Positions 55,370-63,270 of a DNA stretch of 64,000 bases are shown piece by piece. The notes under the pieces were generated by a model. It was not told the DNA's origin. It saw only the letters and a program-made list of their open reading frames with translations, and ran no database searches. The position numbers and the translations under genes were made by a program. Location of the stretch: positions 62,001 to 126,000 of the forward strand of contig QCBV01000004.1 in assembly GCA_003279015.1 (NCBI GenBank). The letters are read 5' to 3'. The stretch comes from Prochlorococcus sp. AG-347-J19. Lineage in GTDB: Bacteria; Cyanobacteriota; Cyanobacteriia; PCC-6307; Cyanobiaceae. The stretch's first letter is position 1. Every line of letters starts with the position of its first letter.

Positions 55370-58300
55370 TTATTTTGTCTCCATCCAATTGTCTCCAATT
55401 CCAATATCAACTAAAAGAGGCACATTTAATTTTACACAATCTTCCATAGTCTTCTTTACTAATTTCGTCGTAATTTCCAAAGAATCTGGTTCAACTTCAA
55501 ACAATAATTCATCATGTACTTGTAAAAGCATTTTTGCGGGAACGTTCATTTCTATGAATTTCTTATTTAGTTGAACCATTGCAATTTTAATAATATCTGC
55601 GCTTGAACCCTGAATTGGGGCATTGGCTGCTGCTCTTAGTGACTGTGCTTCCATGCCAGCTCTTCTTGCGGATTGCAAGTCAATTTCGTAAGGATCTTTT
55701 CCTATTAGTCTTCCAAGTCCATTTTTATCAAACTTAAATTCTCTCTTTCTACCAAAAATTGTTTTTACATAACCTTTTGATAAGGCAAGCCTTTCTTGAA
55801 GTTCAAGAAATTTGAAAATTTTTGAATATCTTTCTTTGTATCTTATTAGGAATTCTTTTGCTTCTGGAGTACTTACTCCTGTAGAACGTGCAAACTTTTT
55901 AATTCCCATACCATAAATAACTCCGAAATTTATTGTTTTCCCAACTCTCCTCTCATCAGAAGAAATTTTTTCTTTCTCAAAAATTAGTCTTGCGGTCAAA
56001 GAATGAATATCATCATTTTTATGAAATGCATTTATTAGTATTTCTTCATCCGCTAAGTGAGCAAGTATTCTTAATTCGATCTGGGAATAATCAGCTGATA
56101 AAAGTTTCCAATTTTTTTCAGGCAAGAATGCCTTTCTGATTCTCCTACTAAATTCAGTTCTAACAGGGATATTTTGAAGATTAGGATTGCTACTACTTAG
56201 TCTCCCAGTCGCTGTAGCAGCTTGATTAAAGTTTGTATGAACTCTTCCTGTCTTTTCGTTAATAAGATTTGGAAGAGCATCAATATAGGTGCTAAGTAAT
56301 TTGCTAAGAGTTCTGTGCTTTATTAAATGTTGGATTATTTCATGTTCGTCGACTAATCTTTCTAGAACCACTGCATCTGTACTCCATCCTGTTTTTGTTT
56401 TACGTGATTTTTTCTTATCCAAATTTAATTTTTCAAACAAGATCTCACCAAGTTGTTTTGGTGAAGATAGATTAAATGTCTCCTCTGCTAACTCATAAAC
56501 TTTACTTTCAATATCTTCTAAGGTACTTTTCAGTTCTTTTGAGAGTTTATCCAAATAAGGGATGTCGATGGTTATGCCATTCATTTCCATTTGGGATAAT
56601 ACCGGCTCTAAAGGCAGCTCGATTTCTTCGAACAATTTGATTAATTCATCTTTTTCCTTTGAAAATCTTTCTTTAAAAATTTTGACAATCTTAAAAGTTA
56701 GAAAAACATCATAACCGCAGTAAATACTTGCTTCATCAATATCAACAAATGAAAAGTCTTTATTCTTCCCAACTGTTTCCTTAAATGAAGGGGGTTTAAA
56801 TCCAAATAATCTAAAACTAATTTCACTTAACCCATGCTTCTCCTGATTATTAAGAAGGTAGTCTGCTAACAAGGTGTCAAAGGTTACGCCTTTAAGATCA
56901 AGTCCATGATTAAAAAATATTTGCCTATCAAATTTAGAATTTTGGAGTGCCTTTTCTTTGTTTGGATCTTCTATCCAATTTCTTAGCTTTGAGAAAACAT
57001 CTTCAATTGATAATTGATTGGGGGTCTCTTTTTTTGTTTGATGACCAAGAGGTATATAAAATAAATCATCATTTTCTTCTCCAAGACATAACCCTATCCC
57101 CACAAGTTCTGCATCGATTGGATTCAAACTATTGGTCTCTGTATCTAGAGAAACTATTTGATTGGTCTTGTCTAATCTTTGAATTAATTTATCAAGTAAT
57201 TCGAAATCATTTACAACATTTACGTTGATTTTAGGGATTTTATTTTCACTATTTTCTAATTCATTATTACTTGAGACTTTTGGTGCCTTCTCCTCCTCTT
57301 TAGCTACATTATTTTTGTCAAAACCACCTTTGCTGAAAGTTGAATTGAAAATATCAATTTGTCTAAGTAGTGTTGATAGTTCTAGTTTTTGCAATGACTC
57401 TGAAAGTAGTTCTTGATTTATATTTTTTAATTCATAACCGTCACTTAAAATCAAAGGCACCTCAGTATTTATTTTTGCTAAATCCCTAGAGAGAAAAGCA
57501 TTATGTTTATCGTTTCTGAGCTTTTCTATAACTGAACCTTTGATGAATCCTTTATATTTCTTATCGTTGTTCTGCTGAATCTTGTCCAAAGCCTGATAGA
57601 TTCCATCAAGAGTGTCGTTCTCTTTAAGTAGATTAATTGCAGTTTTTGGACCTACTCCTTTAATACCCGGAATATTATCAGAACTATCACCAGTTAGAGC
57701 TTTAAGATCAACTACTCTTTCTGGAGCAACACCTAATTTTTCTTTTACTCCATTTTCATTCATAAGAGTTGGATTGCCACTTTTCGCATATGGACCACCA
57801 CCCATATAAAGTACATAAATATCTTTTTGATCATCTACCAATTGAAATAAATCCCTATCTCCAGAAAGAATATTCACGCACCATCCTTTAGAAGAAGCAT
57901 CATTCGCAATTGTGCCTAAGAGATCATCTGCTTCGTATCCTGGAGATTTAAAAATTGGTAAATTAAGGCTTTCTTCTAAAATGATTTCTAGTTGTTCAAT
58001 ATCCTGAAAAAAAACATCTGGTGCCACATCTCTATTGGCCTTATAATTTGGATCTAATTCATGTCTGAAAGTTGGTTTTTCGGTATCAAAGGTAATACAA
58101 ACACCCTCAGGACTAATATTTTTGCAATTATCCAGAAGGCTTTTTAGAAATCCATAGGTGACACTTGTCGGAAACCCCTCTTTGGTGGTTAAGCCTCCAT
58201 CAATCCCTTTGCTAAATGCATAGAAGCTTCTAAAAGCAAGTGAGTGGCCATCGACTAAAAGTAAAATTGGTTTTTTAGAGTTTTCAGATTTTAAACTCAT
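55370..58300 (-). CDS. polA: DNA polymerase I
   Basis: 976 residues, three domains. 5' nuclease (1-~305): LLVDGHSLAFRSFYAF, PGYEADDLLG, LTGDSSDNIPGIKGVGPKTA. 3'-5' exonuclease (~350-540): VSLDTETNSL keeps the Asp/Glu metal ligands, and KFDRQIFF, so proofreading looks intact. Polymerase (~560-976): LLSADYSQIELRILAHLADE (motif A), RRVGKTINFGVIYGMG (motif B), LLQVHDELLFEVEP (motif C). Its start overlaps the HlyD-type gene's stop by 4 bp. Confidence 0.98.
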   Translation of the reverse strand: MSLKSENSKKPILLLVDGHSLAFRSFYAFSKGIDGGLTTKEGFPTSVTYGFLKSLLDNCKNISPEGVCITFDTEKPTFRHELDPNYKANRDVAPDVFFQDIEQLEIILEESLNLPIFKSPGYEADDLLGTIANDASSKGWCVNILSGDRDLFQLVDDQKDIYVLYMGGGPYAKSGNPTLMNENGVKEKLGVAPERVVDLKALTGDSSDNIPGIKGVGPKTAINLLKENDTLDGIYQALDKIQQNNDKKYKGFIKGSVIEKLRNDKHNAFLSRDLAKINTEVPLILSDGYELKNINQELLSESLQKLELSTLLRQIDIFNSTFSKGGFDKNNVAKEEEKAPKVSSNNELENSENKIPKINVNVVNDFELLDKLIQRLDKTNQIVSLDTETNSLNPIDAELVGIGLCLGEENDDLFYIPLGHQTKKETPNQLSIEDVFSKLRNWIEDPNKEKALQNSKFDRQIFFNHGLDLKGVTFDTLLADYLLNNQEKHGLSEISFRLFGFKPPSFKETVGKNKDFSFVDIDEASIYCGYDVFLTFKIVKIFKERFSKEKDELIKLFEEIELPLEPVLSQMEMNGITIDIPYLDKLSKELKSTLEDIESKVYELAEETFNLSSPKQLGEILFEKLNLDKKKSRKTKTGWSTDAVVLERLVDEHEIIQHLIKHRTLSKLLSTYIDALPNLINEKTGRVHTNFNQAATATGRLSSSNPNLQNIPVRTEFSRRIRKAFLPEKNWKLLSADYSQIELRILAHLADEEILINAFHKNDDIHSLTARLIFEKEKISSDERRVGKTINFGVIYGMGIKKFARSTGVSTPEAKEFLIRYKERYSKIFKFLELQERLALSKGYVKTIFGRKREFKFDKNGLGRLIGKDPYEIDLQSARRAGMEAQSLRAAANAPIQGSSADIIKIAMVQLNKKFIEMNVPAKMLLQVHDELLFEVEPDSLEITTKLVKKTMEDCVKLNVPLLVDIGIGDNWMETK

Positions 58301-59358
58301 TTTCTCTTCTTAGCCCAAGGTGGAATATCAATAAAGATTTGCTCTCCGGGTTCTAATCCATCGATGACTGAAGTTTTATTTCCACTACTAATGCCAATTT
58401 CGATTTTTTCAAATTTGGGAGAATTGTTTTTATCAACTTTCAAAATTCCTTTTTCACCTTTTTCTGTGACAATAGAAACTGTTGGCACTAGGATTTTTTC
58501 TTCATTACCTTCGACTCTAAATTCAAGATCTGCAGTCATTCCAATTTTAATTTCTTCAAAAATATCTTTAAAATTTAAAGTTACTTCGAATGAGGTTACA
58601 TTATTATCTTTTACAGCTCTTGTCGCTATTTTTTTAACTATGGCACTATATTTTTTTGAGGGATAAGCCTCAATTCTTACTGTGGCTTCTTGACCTATTT
58701 TTATTCTGCCAATGTCACTCTCAGGAACTTTGGCAACAATTTCAAGACCCTCTGATAGTTCAAAAATAAAGTTTTTGGTTTTAGGATCTGAACTTAAGTT
58801 TGTATTTGGTGTGACATAAGATCCTATCTCCGCATATTTTGCAGTTATCTTTCCTCCATAAGGAGCTTTAATTAGATAGAAACTTTTTTCAGCTTTTGCA
58901 TCATTAAGTTTGGCGGTACTAATGTTGTAATTATTTTTATAGCTTTCGTAATCTTCTTTGCTTACTGCTCCTTCTTGATATAAATATTCTCTTCTTAAAA
59001 ATTCAGATTTTTGTTTTTCGACATTTAATTCAAGTTCTTCAATTTTATAGATAAAGTCTTCATCATCAAGTGAAGCTAAAACCTGATCTTTTTTTACAAG
59101 ATCGCCTTCATCTACTTTGATTTCTTTTATTACACCTTGCTTACGAGGTCCAATATTGCTTGTCCTGATTGCTTTTACTTCACCACTTGTATTAATTGAA
59201 TCTGTGAGGATTCCTTTTTCAACTTGAACTACAAAATCAGAAATGTCTTTTGATTTATTTTTCTTGAAGGAATTGGTTATGAAAACGAAAAATATAGTTA
59301 AAGAAAGTAATATAATTCCACTTCTTAGATTTATATTTTTTTTTATTAAATCAAGCAT
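58297..59358 (-). CDS. HlyD/MacA-type efflux periplasmic adaptor
   Basis: 353 residues. An N-terminal membrane anchor (LRSGIILLSLTIFFVFITNS), then barrel-sandwich (lipoyl-like) strands ISDFVVQVEKGILTDSINTS, IKEIKVDEGDLVKKDQVLAS, a helical hairpin (105-165; YLYQEGAVSKEDYESYKNNY) and the returning lipoyl half FYLIKAPYGGKITAKYAEIG. The C-terminal domain resembles MacA/RND adaptors. It bridges inner and outer membrane pumps; the partner transporter gene is not visible nearby. Overlaps polA start by 4 bp. Confidence 0.87.
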   Translation of the reverse strand: MLDLIKKNINLRSGIILLSLTIFFVFITNSFKKNKSKDISDFVVQVEKGILTDSINTSGEVKAIRTSNIGPRKQGVIKEIKVDEGDLVKKDQVLASLDDEDFIYKIEELELNVEKQKSEFLRREYLYQEGAVSKEDYESYKNNYNISTAKLNDAKAEKSFYLIKAPYGGKITAKYAEIGSYVTPNTNLSSDPKTKNFIFELSEGLEIVAKVPESDIGRIKIGQEATVRIEAYPSKKYSAIVKKIATRAVKDNNVTSFEVTLNFKDIFEEIKIGMTADLEFRVEGNEEKILVPTVSIVTEKGEKGILKVDKNNSPKFEKIEIGISSGNKTSVIDGLEPGEQIFIDIPPWAKKRK

Positions 59359-59502
59359 TTCTTTTGAAGAACAGTAATTGAGAATATTTGGGAACTAAAT
59401 AAATAATCAAGTCGATTATAATTAACTTATCCAAGATTGGTTAAGTAAATACTATATTACTAGAAGATGTTTTCTGAATAATTTTTTTCATAAATTTTTC
59501 AA

Positions 59503-60594
59503 ATGTTAAAAGCCGGTATTATTGGATTACCAAATGTTGGAAAATCAACTTTATTTAATGCACTTGTAGAAAATGCTAAAGCTCAAGCTGCTAATTTTCC
59601 CTTTTGTACTATAGAACCTAATAAAGGTATAGTTTCTGTCCCAGATCAAAGGTTACAAGAGTTAGGTGATTTAAGTTCTAGCCAAAATATTATCCCAACA
59701 AAAATTGAATTTGTAGATATCGCAGGACTAGTAAAAGGAGCCAGCAAAGGTGAGGGCTTGGGAAATAAATTTTTATCAAATATTAGGGAGGTTGATGCAA
59801 TAGTTCATGTTGTGAGGTGCTTTGAAGATAGTGATGTAATTCATGTTTCCGGTAAGGTAGATCCCTTGGATGACATTGAGATAATTAATTTGGAATTGAA
59901 TTTAGCTGATTTATCCCAACTCCAAAAAAGAAGAGAAAGAATTAAAAAACAGGTTAGGACTAGTAAAGAGGCAGCAAAAGAAGATAATTTACTAGAAAAA
60001 ATTGAAGAAGAGCTACAGAAAGGACTTTCAGTTAGATCAATATCTTTGAGTGAAGAAGAAAATTTAATAATTAAGCAACTAGGCTTCCTTACTGCTAAAC
60101 CAATTATTTACGCAACAAATTTGAATGAAAATGATTTAGCTGAAGGTAATGATTTCTCATCAAAAGTTCAGAGTTTTGCAAGTAATGAAAATACAGAATG
60201 TATAAAAATATCAGCGCAAGTCGAATCTGAATTAATAGAGTTAGAACCAGAAGATAAAAAAGACTACCTTATTGGTTTAGGAGTAGAAGAAGGGGGATTA
60301 AGTTCTTTAATTAGATCAACATATAAATTATTGGGATTAAAAACTTATTTCACCACTGGAGAAAAGGAGACAAAAGCATGGACAATAAAAGATGGGATGA
60401 CCGCGCCACAGGCAGCAGGAGTAATTCATACTGATTTTGAAAAAGGATTTATAAGAGCTCAGACTATTTCGTATCAAAATTTAATTGATTCAGGTTCAAT
60501 TGCCAATGCAAAAACTAAAGGTCTTTTAAGAAGTGAAGGTAAGGAATATATTGTTAACGAAGGTGATGTAATGGAGTTCTTATTTAATGTTTAG
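59503..60594 (+). CDS. ychF: Redox-regulated P-loop GTPase/ATPase YchF
   Basis: 363 residues. G1 loop IIGLPNVGKSTLFNALVEN, G2/G3 with VDIAGLVKGASKGEGLGNKF, NKxD-type replaced by ATNLNENDLAEG, and the C-terminal TGS-like domain with TYFTTGEKETKAWTIKDGMT and GVIHTDFEKGFIRAQTISYQ. YchF/Obg-like ATPase acts near ribosomes and in stress. Ends FLFNV; the stop lies within an 18-bp tandem duplication. Confidence 0.97.
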   Translation: MLKAGIIGLPNVGKSTLFNALVENAKAQAANFPFCTIEPNKGIVSVPDQRLQELGDLSSSQNIIPTKIEFVDIAGLVKGASKGEGLGNKFLSNIREVDAIVHVVRCFEDSDVIHVSGKVDPLDDIEIINLELNLADLSQLQKRRERIKKQVRTSKEAAKEDNLLEKIEEELQKGLSVRSISLSEEENLIIKQLGFLTAKPIIYATNLNENDLAEGNDFSSKVQSFASNENTECIKISAQVESELIELEPEDKKDYLIGLGVEEGGLSSLIRSTYKLLGLKTYFTTGEKETKAWTIKDGMTAPQAAGVIHTDFEKGFIRAQTISYQNLIDSGSIANAKTKGLLRSEGKEYIVNEGDVMEFLFNV

Positions 60595-60618
60595 TAAGTC
60601 TTTAATGTTTAGTAAGTC
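60583..60618. repeat. 18-bp perfect tandem duplication across the ychF stop codon
   Basis: TTTAATGTTTAGTAAGTC at 60583-60600 is repeated exactly at 60601-60618. The first copy encodes the final Phe-Asn-Val and TAG; the second supplies the left arm of the downstream terminator hairpin. Likely a recent slippage duplication. Confidence 0.95.
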
Positions 60619-60638
60619 TCTTAAGGCTTACTTTTTTG
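60612..60638 (+). terminator. Terminator after ychF
   Basis: GTAAGTC pairs with GGCTTAC (one G-U) around loop TCTTAA, then T7. Its left arm derives from the tandem repeat, and the stem overlaps the stop of the convergent small membrane-protein gene. Confidence 0.75.
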
Positions 60639-60779
60639 CTTTTTCAATTTAAATTCAAAAAATGAAATTAATAAAATTAAGATACATCCTAAGCAACTTC
60701 CTATTAACCCAAAAACAATGGTTGTAAAGCCATCATCGTAACCATATTGTAGTTGTGGTAAGTGAGGGGGTATTGGCAT
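60621..60779 (-). CDS. Small single-helix membrane protein, 52 residues
   Basis: Read directly: ATG at 60779-60777, TAA at 60623-60621. MPIPPHLPQLQYGYDDGFTT then the helix IVFGLIGSCLGCILILLISF and a basic tail FKLKKQKSKP. Its ATG overlaps the stop of the 47-residue gene by 1 bp (TAATG), arguing for a real, coupled gene. Function unknown; the two Cys lie in the helix. Confidence 0.72.
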   Translation of the reverse strand: MPIPPHLPQLQYGYDDGFTTIVFGLIGSCLGCILILLISFFEFKLKKQKSKP

Positions 60780-60922
60780 TATTTTTCAACAGAATTTTCA
60801 ATATCTTCCAGTAAATGTTTAGTTGATCTACTAAAACCATTAGTTTTTAAATAGTTTTGAGCCTCTCTAAATTTTTCAGCTACTCTTTTTGCATAAGGAG
60901 TATTCATGGAATTTTGAGTCAT
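60779..60922 (-). CDS. Small soluble protein, 47 residues
   Basis: Read directly: ATG at 60922-60920, TAA at 60781-60779. MTQNSMNTPYAKRVAEKFRE, then AQNYLKTNGFSRSTKHLLED, basic and helical. Translationally coupled (TAATG) to the following 52-residue membrane protein. Unknown function; the pair may form a small complex, inferred from overlap only. Confidence 0.65.
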   Translation of the reverse strand: MTQNSMNTPYAKRVAEKFREAQNYLKTNGFSRSTKHLLEDIENSVEK

Positions 60923-61078
60923 GTTGAAAATGCGACTAATTTTATAATCAGATTTAGGTAACCCCTTGATAAGTATTCAAAAATACAAGAATATAAAAAT
61001 AGGATTTTTTACTTACTAAGAAATTTATTGTGAAAAGTTCTTGATTCTCCAAAATAAAGTTTTTTCAAATTAGAAAAA

Positions 61079-61369
61079 TTGACAATGACAAATATATTAT
61101 TAATTCCTTTTTTAGTACTTTTATTTTTATTACTTTTTTATTCAAAACGAAATAGAGGGTTTCCCAAAAAAACAAGAATTATTCCAACTTATGTACCTTT
61201 CTTAAAAGAACAAGAATTTAATCCTGACATAAGTACTGATAATTGGGATTTACACAAACTTAGATTAGATAAATTTAAAAGATCACAATATAAGGGATTA
61301 ACTTTCTTCGTAAGTTCAGAAAATAAAATTTACTATCTTTCTGAAGAAGGGGATAAGGTTTATTGCTAA
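61079..61369 (+). CDS. Small membrane-anchored hypothetical protein
   Basis: 96 residues if read from TTG at 61079, or 94 from the ATG at 61085, which I slightly prefer. A Leu-rich membrane helix (ILLIPFLVLLFLLLFYSK) is followed by basic KRNRGFPKKTRIIPTYVPF and a soluble part NWDLHKLRLDKFKRSQYKGL ending in YC. Not recognised. First of three same-strand small membrane-protein genes. Confidence 0.6.
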   Translation: MTMTNILLIPFLVLLFLLLFYSKRNRGFPKKTRIIPTYVPFLKEQEFNPDISTDNWDLHKLRLDKFKRSQYKGLTFFVSSENKIYYLSEEGDKVYC

Positions 61370-61423
61370 CAGGTGAAATTAATTTTATAAAGTAAGAAAA
61401 GCCGATAGAAATTAATAATATTA

Positions 61424-61675
61424 ATGAAGTATTTTTTTTTATTATCAGAAAAGTTCTATAGGTTTATCGAATGGGAGTGGAATACTTTAAAAAATCTAAG
61501 AAGAACAAAAAGAAAGAATTTTTTTCTAAGAGGATCATTTGCGTTATTTAGTTTATTCTCTATTCTTTTTTTAATATTTTCTCCTCCTATCGCTTTTGGA
61601 TTGTTATTTGGAGAGGGATTGAAATTTAGTACTTTTTTTATTTGGATATGGATTTTAAATTTGAAGTTTTTTTGA
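61424..61675 (+). CDS. Small membrane hypothetical protein
   Basis: 83 residues. A basic amphipathic N-terminal half (EWEWNTLKNLRRTKRKNFF) precedes two hydrophobic helices: GSFALFSLFSILFLIFSPPI and FGLLFGEGLKFSTFFIWIWI. The C-terminus ends FF. Not recognised. 54 bp after the preceding small gene. Confidence 0.55.
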   Translation: MKYFFLLSEKFYRFIEWEWNTLKNLRRTKRKNFFLRGSFALFSLFSILFLIFSPPIAFGLLFGEGLKFSTFFIWIWILNLKFF

Positions 61676-61733
61676 AAATGTATAGTTTGTTTTCCGAGAT
61701 TATTTAAAATTAAGAATATAAAAAATTTACCTA

Positions 61734-61949
61734 ATGCCAAAAATATTCAAACAAAATAAGTTCGCTTTGTTGGGAGCAAATATATTAATAATTTTACTTT
61801 GGGTAACTATATCTTCCTTTTTGATGAATTTATTTCAAAGTGAAAATGCCCCATTTTATATATATAAAATTTCTTTTTTAATCAGATTCCTTCCTCCTAT
61901 TTGGGTTACATGGTTCCTTTGGATAAAAAGAGGTGGTTTAAAAAGATAA
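61734..61949 (+). CDS. Small membrane hypothetical protein
   Basis: 71 residues. Two helices: LLGANILIILLWVTISSFLM and FLIRFLPPIWVTWFLWI, with basic ends (KIFKQNK and KRGGLKR). Not recognised. 58 bp after the preceding gene; the three genes may share a transcript reaching toward the candidate small RNA. Confidence 0.5.
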   Translation: MPKIFKQNKFALLGANILIILLWVTISSFLMNLFQSENAPFYIYKISFLIRFLPPIWVTWFLWIKRGGLKR

Positions 61950-61984
61950 ATTACAAAAGCATTTTTACGGATTTACTATAAAAA

Positions 61985-62080
61985 CAAATCAGTTAAGATC
62001 TGAGAGCTTACTTGAAATTTTCATGTAAGAATTAGGTAATTGAGAGATTGTTTTTAGCTAAGAAACAATCTCTTTTTTTT
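61985..62080 (+). ncRNA. Candidate structured small RNA ending in a strong terminator
   Basis: A -10-like TACTAT at about 61973 precedes roughly 95 nt with no reading frame. It can fold as hairpins TCAG/CTGA (loop TTAAGAT), then CTTAC-T-TGAA/TTCA-T-GTAAG (one T-T mismatch, loop ATT), and the terminator AGAGATTGTTT/AAACAATCTCT with T8. Start position is approximate. Prochlorococcus carries many small RNAs, several near hli genes, but I cannot match this to a named one. It could alternatively be the 3' end of the preceding small-gene transcript. Confidence 0.45.
62043..62080 (+). terminator. Rho-independent terminator (11-bp stem)
   Basis: AGAGATTGTTT (62043-62053) pairs with AAACAATCTCT (62063-62073) around loop TTAGCTAAG, followed by T8. 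One of the strongest in the window. Confidence 0.92.
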
Positions 62081-62095
62081 AATATTTTTTCTCAT

Positions 62096-62132
62096 GAAAA
62101 AGCGTTTGTCAGTATCCCTATTGACAAACGCT
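62096..62132 (-). terminator. Terminator of the hli operon
   Basis: AGCGTTTGTCA/TGACAAACGCT perfect 11-bp stem (62101-62111 with 62122-62132) followed on the minus strand by T5. Ends the operon 24 bp after the 59-residue gene. Confidence 0.92.
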
Positions 62133-62155
62133 CATGACGATCAATTTTTTAAAAA

Positions 62156-62335
62156 TTAAACAGGCAATCTATTATCAACTTCCACTACTCCAGAATCCAT
62201 AAGACGGCCGATTTTAATAACTAAAGCCATATCTAGCCTTGAAAATTCAGATTGATGGTTAGTTATCCAATCAAGTTCAGAAAGAGTTATGACTCCCAAA
62301 GTATTTACTTTAAGAAAAAGTAAGCCTAAATTCAT
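62156..62335 (-). CDS. Small conserved protein, 59 residues, in the hli operon
   Basis: Read directly: ATG at 62335-62333, TAA at 62158-62156. NLGLLFLKVNTLGVITLSEL, DWITNHQSEFSRLDMALVIK, IGRLMDSGVVEVDNRLP; a helical, soluble protein that looks winged-helix-like in rhythm. Its ATG is 1 bp after the stop of the 42-residue hli gene, so it belongs to that operon. Function unknown. Confidence 0.78.
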   Translation of the reverse strand: MNLGLLFLKVNTLGVITLSELDWITNHQSEFSRLDMALVIKIGRLMDSGVVEVDNRLPV

Positions 62336-62336
62336 T

Positions 62337-62465
62337 TTAAAAAATTCCTGGGATTATCCATCCGAATAGGCCATAATTTACAACTAATGCAAATAAGCCC
62401 ATCATTGCCATTCTTCCATTAGTTCTTTCGGCGTTTTGCCAATAAGTTGTTTTTGAATTTTCCAT
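62337..62465 (-). CDS. hli: High-light-inducible protein (Hlip), 42 residues
   Basis: Read directly: ATG at 62465, TAA at 62339-62337. MENSKTTYWQNAERTNGRMA then MMGLFALVVNYGLFGWIIPG; the chlorophyll-binding Hlip motif ExxNGRxAMxG is present. One transmembrane helix. Hlips protect photosystems and chlorophyll synthase complexes under excess light. Very short form typical of Prochlorococcus multi-copy hli genes. Confidence 0.93.
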   Translation of the reverse strand: MENSKTTYWQNAERTNGRMAMMGLFALVVNYGLFGWIIPGIF

Positions 62466-62500
62466 TGTTCTTATTTGTAGAATTGTTAGATAGTGGGTTT

Positions 62501-62761
62501 TTAAACGAAGCCAGGAATTATTTGACCTGTTGTTAGGTATGCGCCAACAGCAGCAATTAATCCAAGCATTGCGAATCTGCCGTTAAGAGTTTCAGCAACA
62601 ACTTTTTCTTTTTCGATTGTTTTGACTTTTGTGTTTGTGTTTTTCATTTGATTAGGAGATGAATAGTTTAAATTTTCGTTTTGAAATTGCTTGGTTAAAT
62701 AAGCAACGAGGGTGGCTGTAAAGAATACAATTACGGCTAAAAAACCTGAAAGTGGACTCAT
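62501..62761 (-). CDS. hli: High-light-inducible protein with an extra N-terminal helix
   Basis: 86 residues from the ATG at 62761, which overlaps the stop of the previous hli by 1 bp (TAATG); a longer frame to 62836 runs inside that gene and is rejected. Residues 1-25 form an additional membrane helix (MSPLSGFLAVIVFFTATLVA), then a Lys/Asn linker, then the Hlip helix: VVAETLNGRFAMLGLIAAVG with AYLTTGQIIPGFV. The two-helix layout is unusual for an Hlip of this size. Confidence 0.9.
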   Translation of the reverse strand: MSPLSGFLAVIVFFTATLVAYLTKQFQNENLNYSSPNQMKNTNTKVKTIEKEKVVAETLNGRFAMLGLIAAVGAYLTTGQIIPGFV

Positions 62762-62967
62762 TAGAAAATGCCAGGAATAATTTGTCCAGTTGAAACGTAA
62801 GCACCTACTAAAGCAACAAGGCCAATCATTGCCCAACGACCATTAACTTTTTCTGCATTTTGTGGGTAGCTGTCGTATGAAACAGACTCATCTATGTAAG
62901 GACGTGTTTCAGTAGGAAACATATTCTGTCTGCCGCCTGATTCAGTAGTAACGTTTGAATTAGCCAT
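62761..62967 (-). CDS. hli: High-light-inducible protein (Hlip), 68 residues
   Basis: First gene of the hli operon. A ~37-residue polar N-terminus precedes the Hlip helix AEKVNGRWAMIGLVALVGAY, then VSTGQIIPGIF. Chlorophyll ligands Glu and Asn are in the ExxNGR motif. HLR1-like sites lie immediately upstream, consistent with light-stress control by RpaB (inference). Confidence 0.95.
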   Translation of the reverse strand: MANSNVTTESGGRQNMFPTETRPYIDESVSYDSYPQNAEKVNGRWAMIGLVALVGAYVSTGQIIPGIF

Positions 62968-62979
62968 TGGATTTGTGTA

Positions 62980-63018
62980 ATTGTTAACTAATGTAACACT
63001 ACTATTAACAAATGTAAA
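62980..63018 (-). promoter_or_regulatory. Tandem HLR1-like sites upstream of the hli operon
   Basis: HLR1 (bound by response regulator RpaB) is two (G/T)TTACA(T/A)(T/A) units spaced by two bases. On the minus strand GTTACATTAGTTAACAAT (62997-62980) matches with one mismatch; TTTACATTTGTTAATAGT (63018-63001) has a perfect first half and a weaker second. The two 18-bp units are 3 bp apart (21-bp period). Binding is inference. Confidence 0.5.
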
Positions 63019-63229
63019 GTATTAAGCCTAAATTAAGTTATTTTCAAGATATTTACTACATTAATGTACCATAAACGTGACATTTCTTTTAAATAATTGT
63101 TTTTTTGGCTTGCTACGCTTTACAGATTGGCTCGAAAACTATTAAGACTTCAATTCGTTGTTTAAGTATTTATTTTTAAATCTTTAGAAAGATATCAATT
63201 TGGTAGAAAAAACTACATCATTCTGAAAT

Positions 63230-63260
63230 TTGAATAATTAGTTTTTAGACATAGTATATT
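63230..63260 (+). promoter_or_regulatory. Candidate promoter of the plus-strand hli gene
   Basis: TTGAAT (63230-63235) with TAGTAT (63252-63257, 16-bp spacing) or TATATT (63255-63260, 19-bp spacing), 10-13 bp before the ATG. No HLR1 site was seen here. Confidence 0.35.
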
Positions 63261-63270
63261 TCACTTTATT

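Larger units (their letters stand above)
62968..63270. other. 303-bp gap between divergent hli units
   Basis: No open frame of interest. Contains the tandem HLR1-like sites beside the operon start and a candidate promoter beside the plus-strand hli gene. The middle (about 63020-63225) is AT-rich with no feature I can name. Confidence 0.6.

Noticed and set aside
62762-62836. 25-residue extension of the two-helix hli
   Set aside because: Runs inside the preceding hli gene; the TAATG overlap at 62761 marks the true start.
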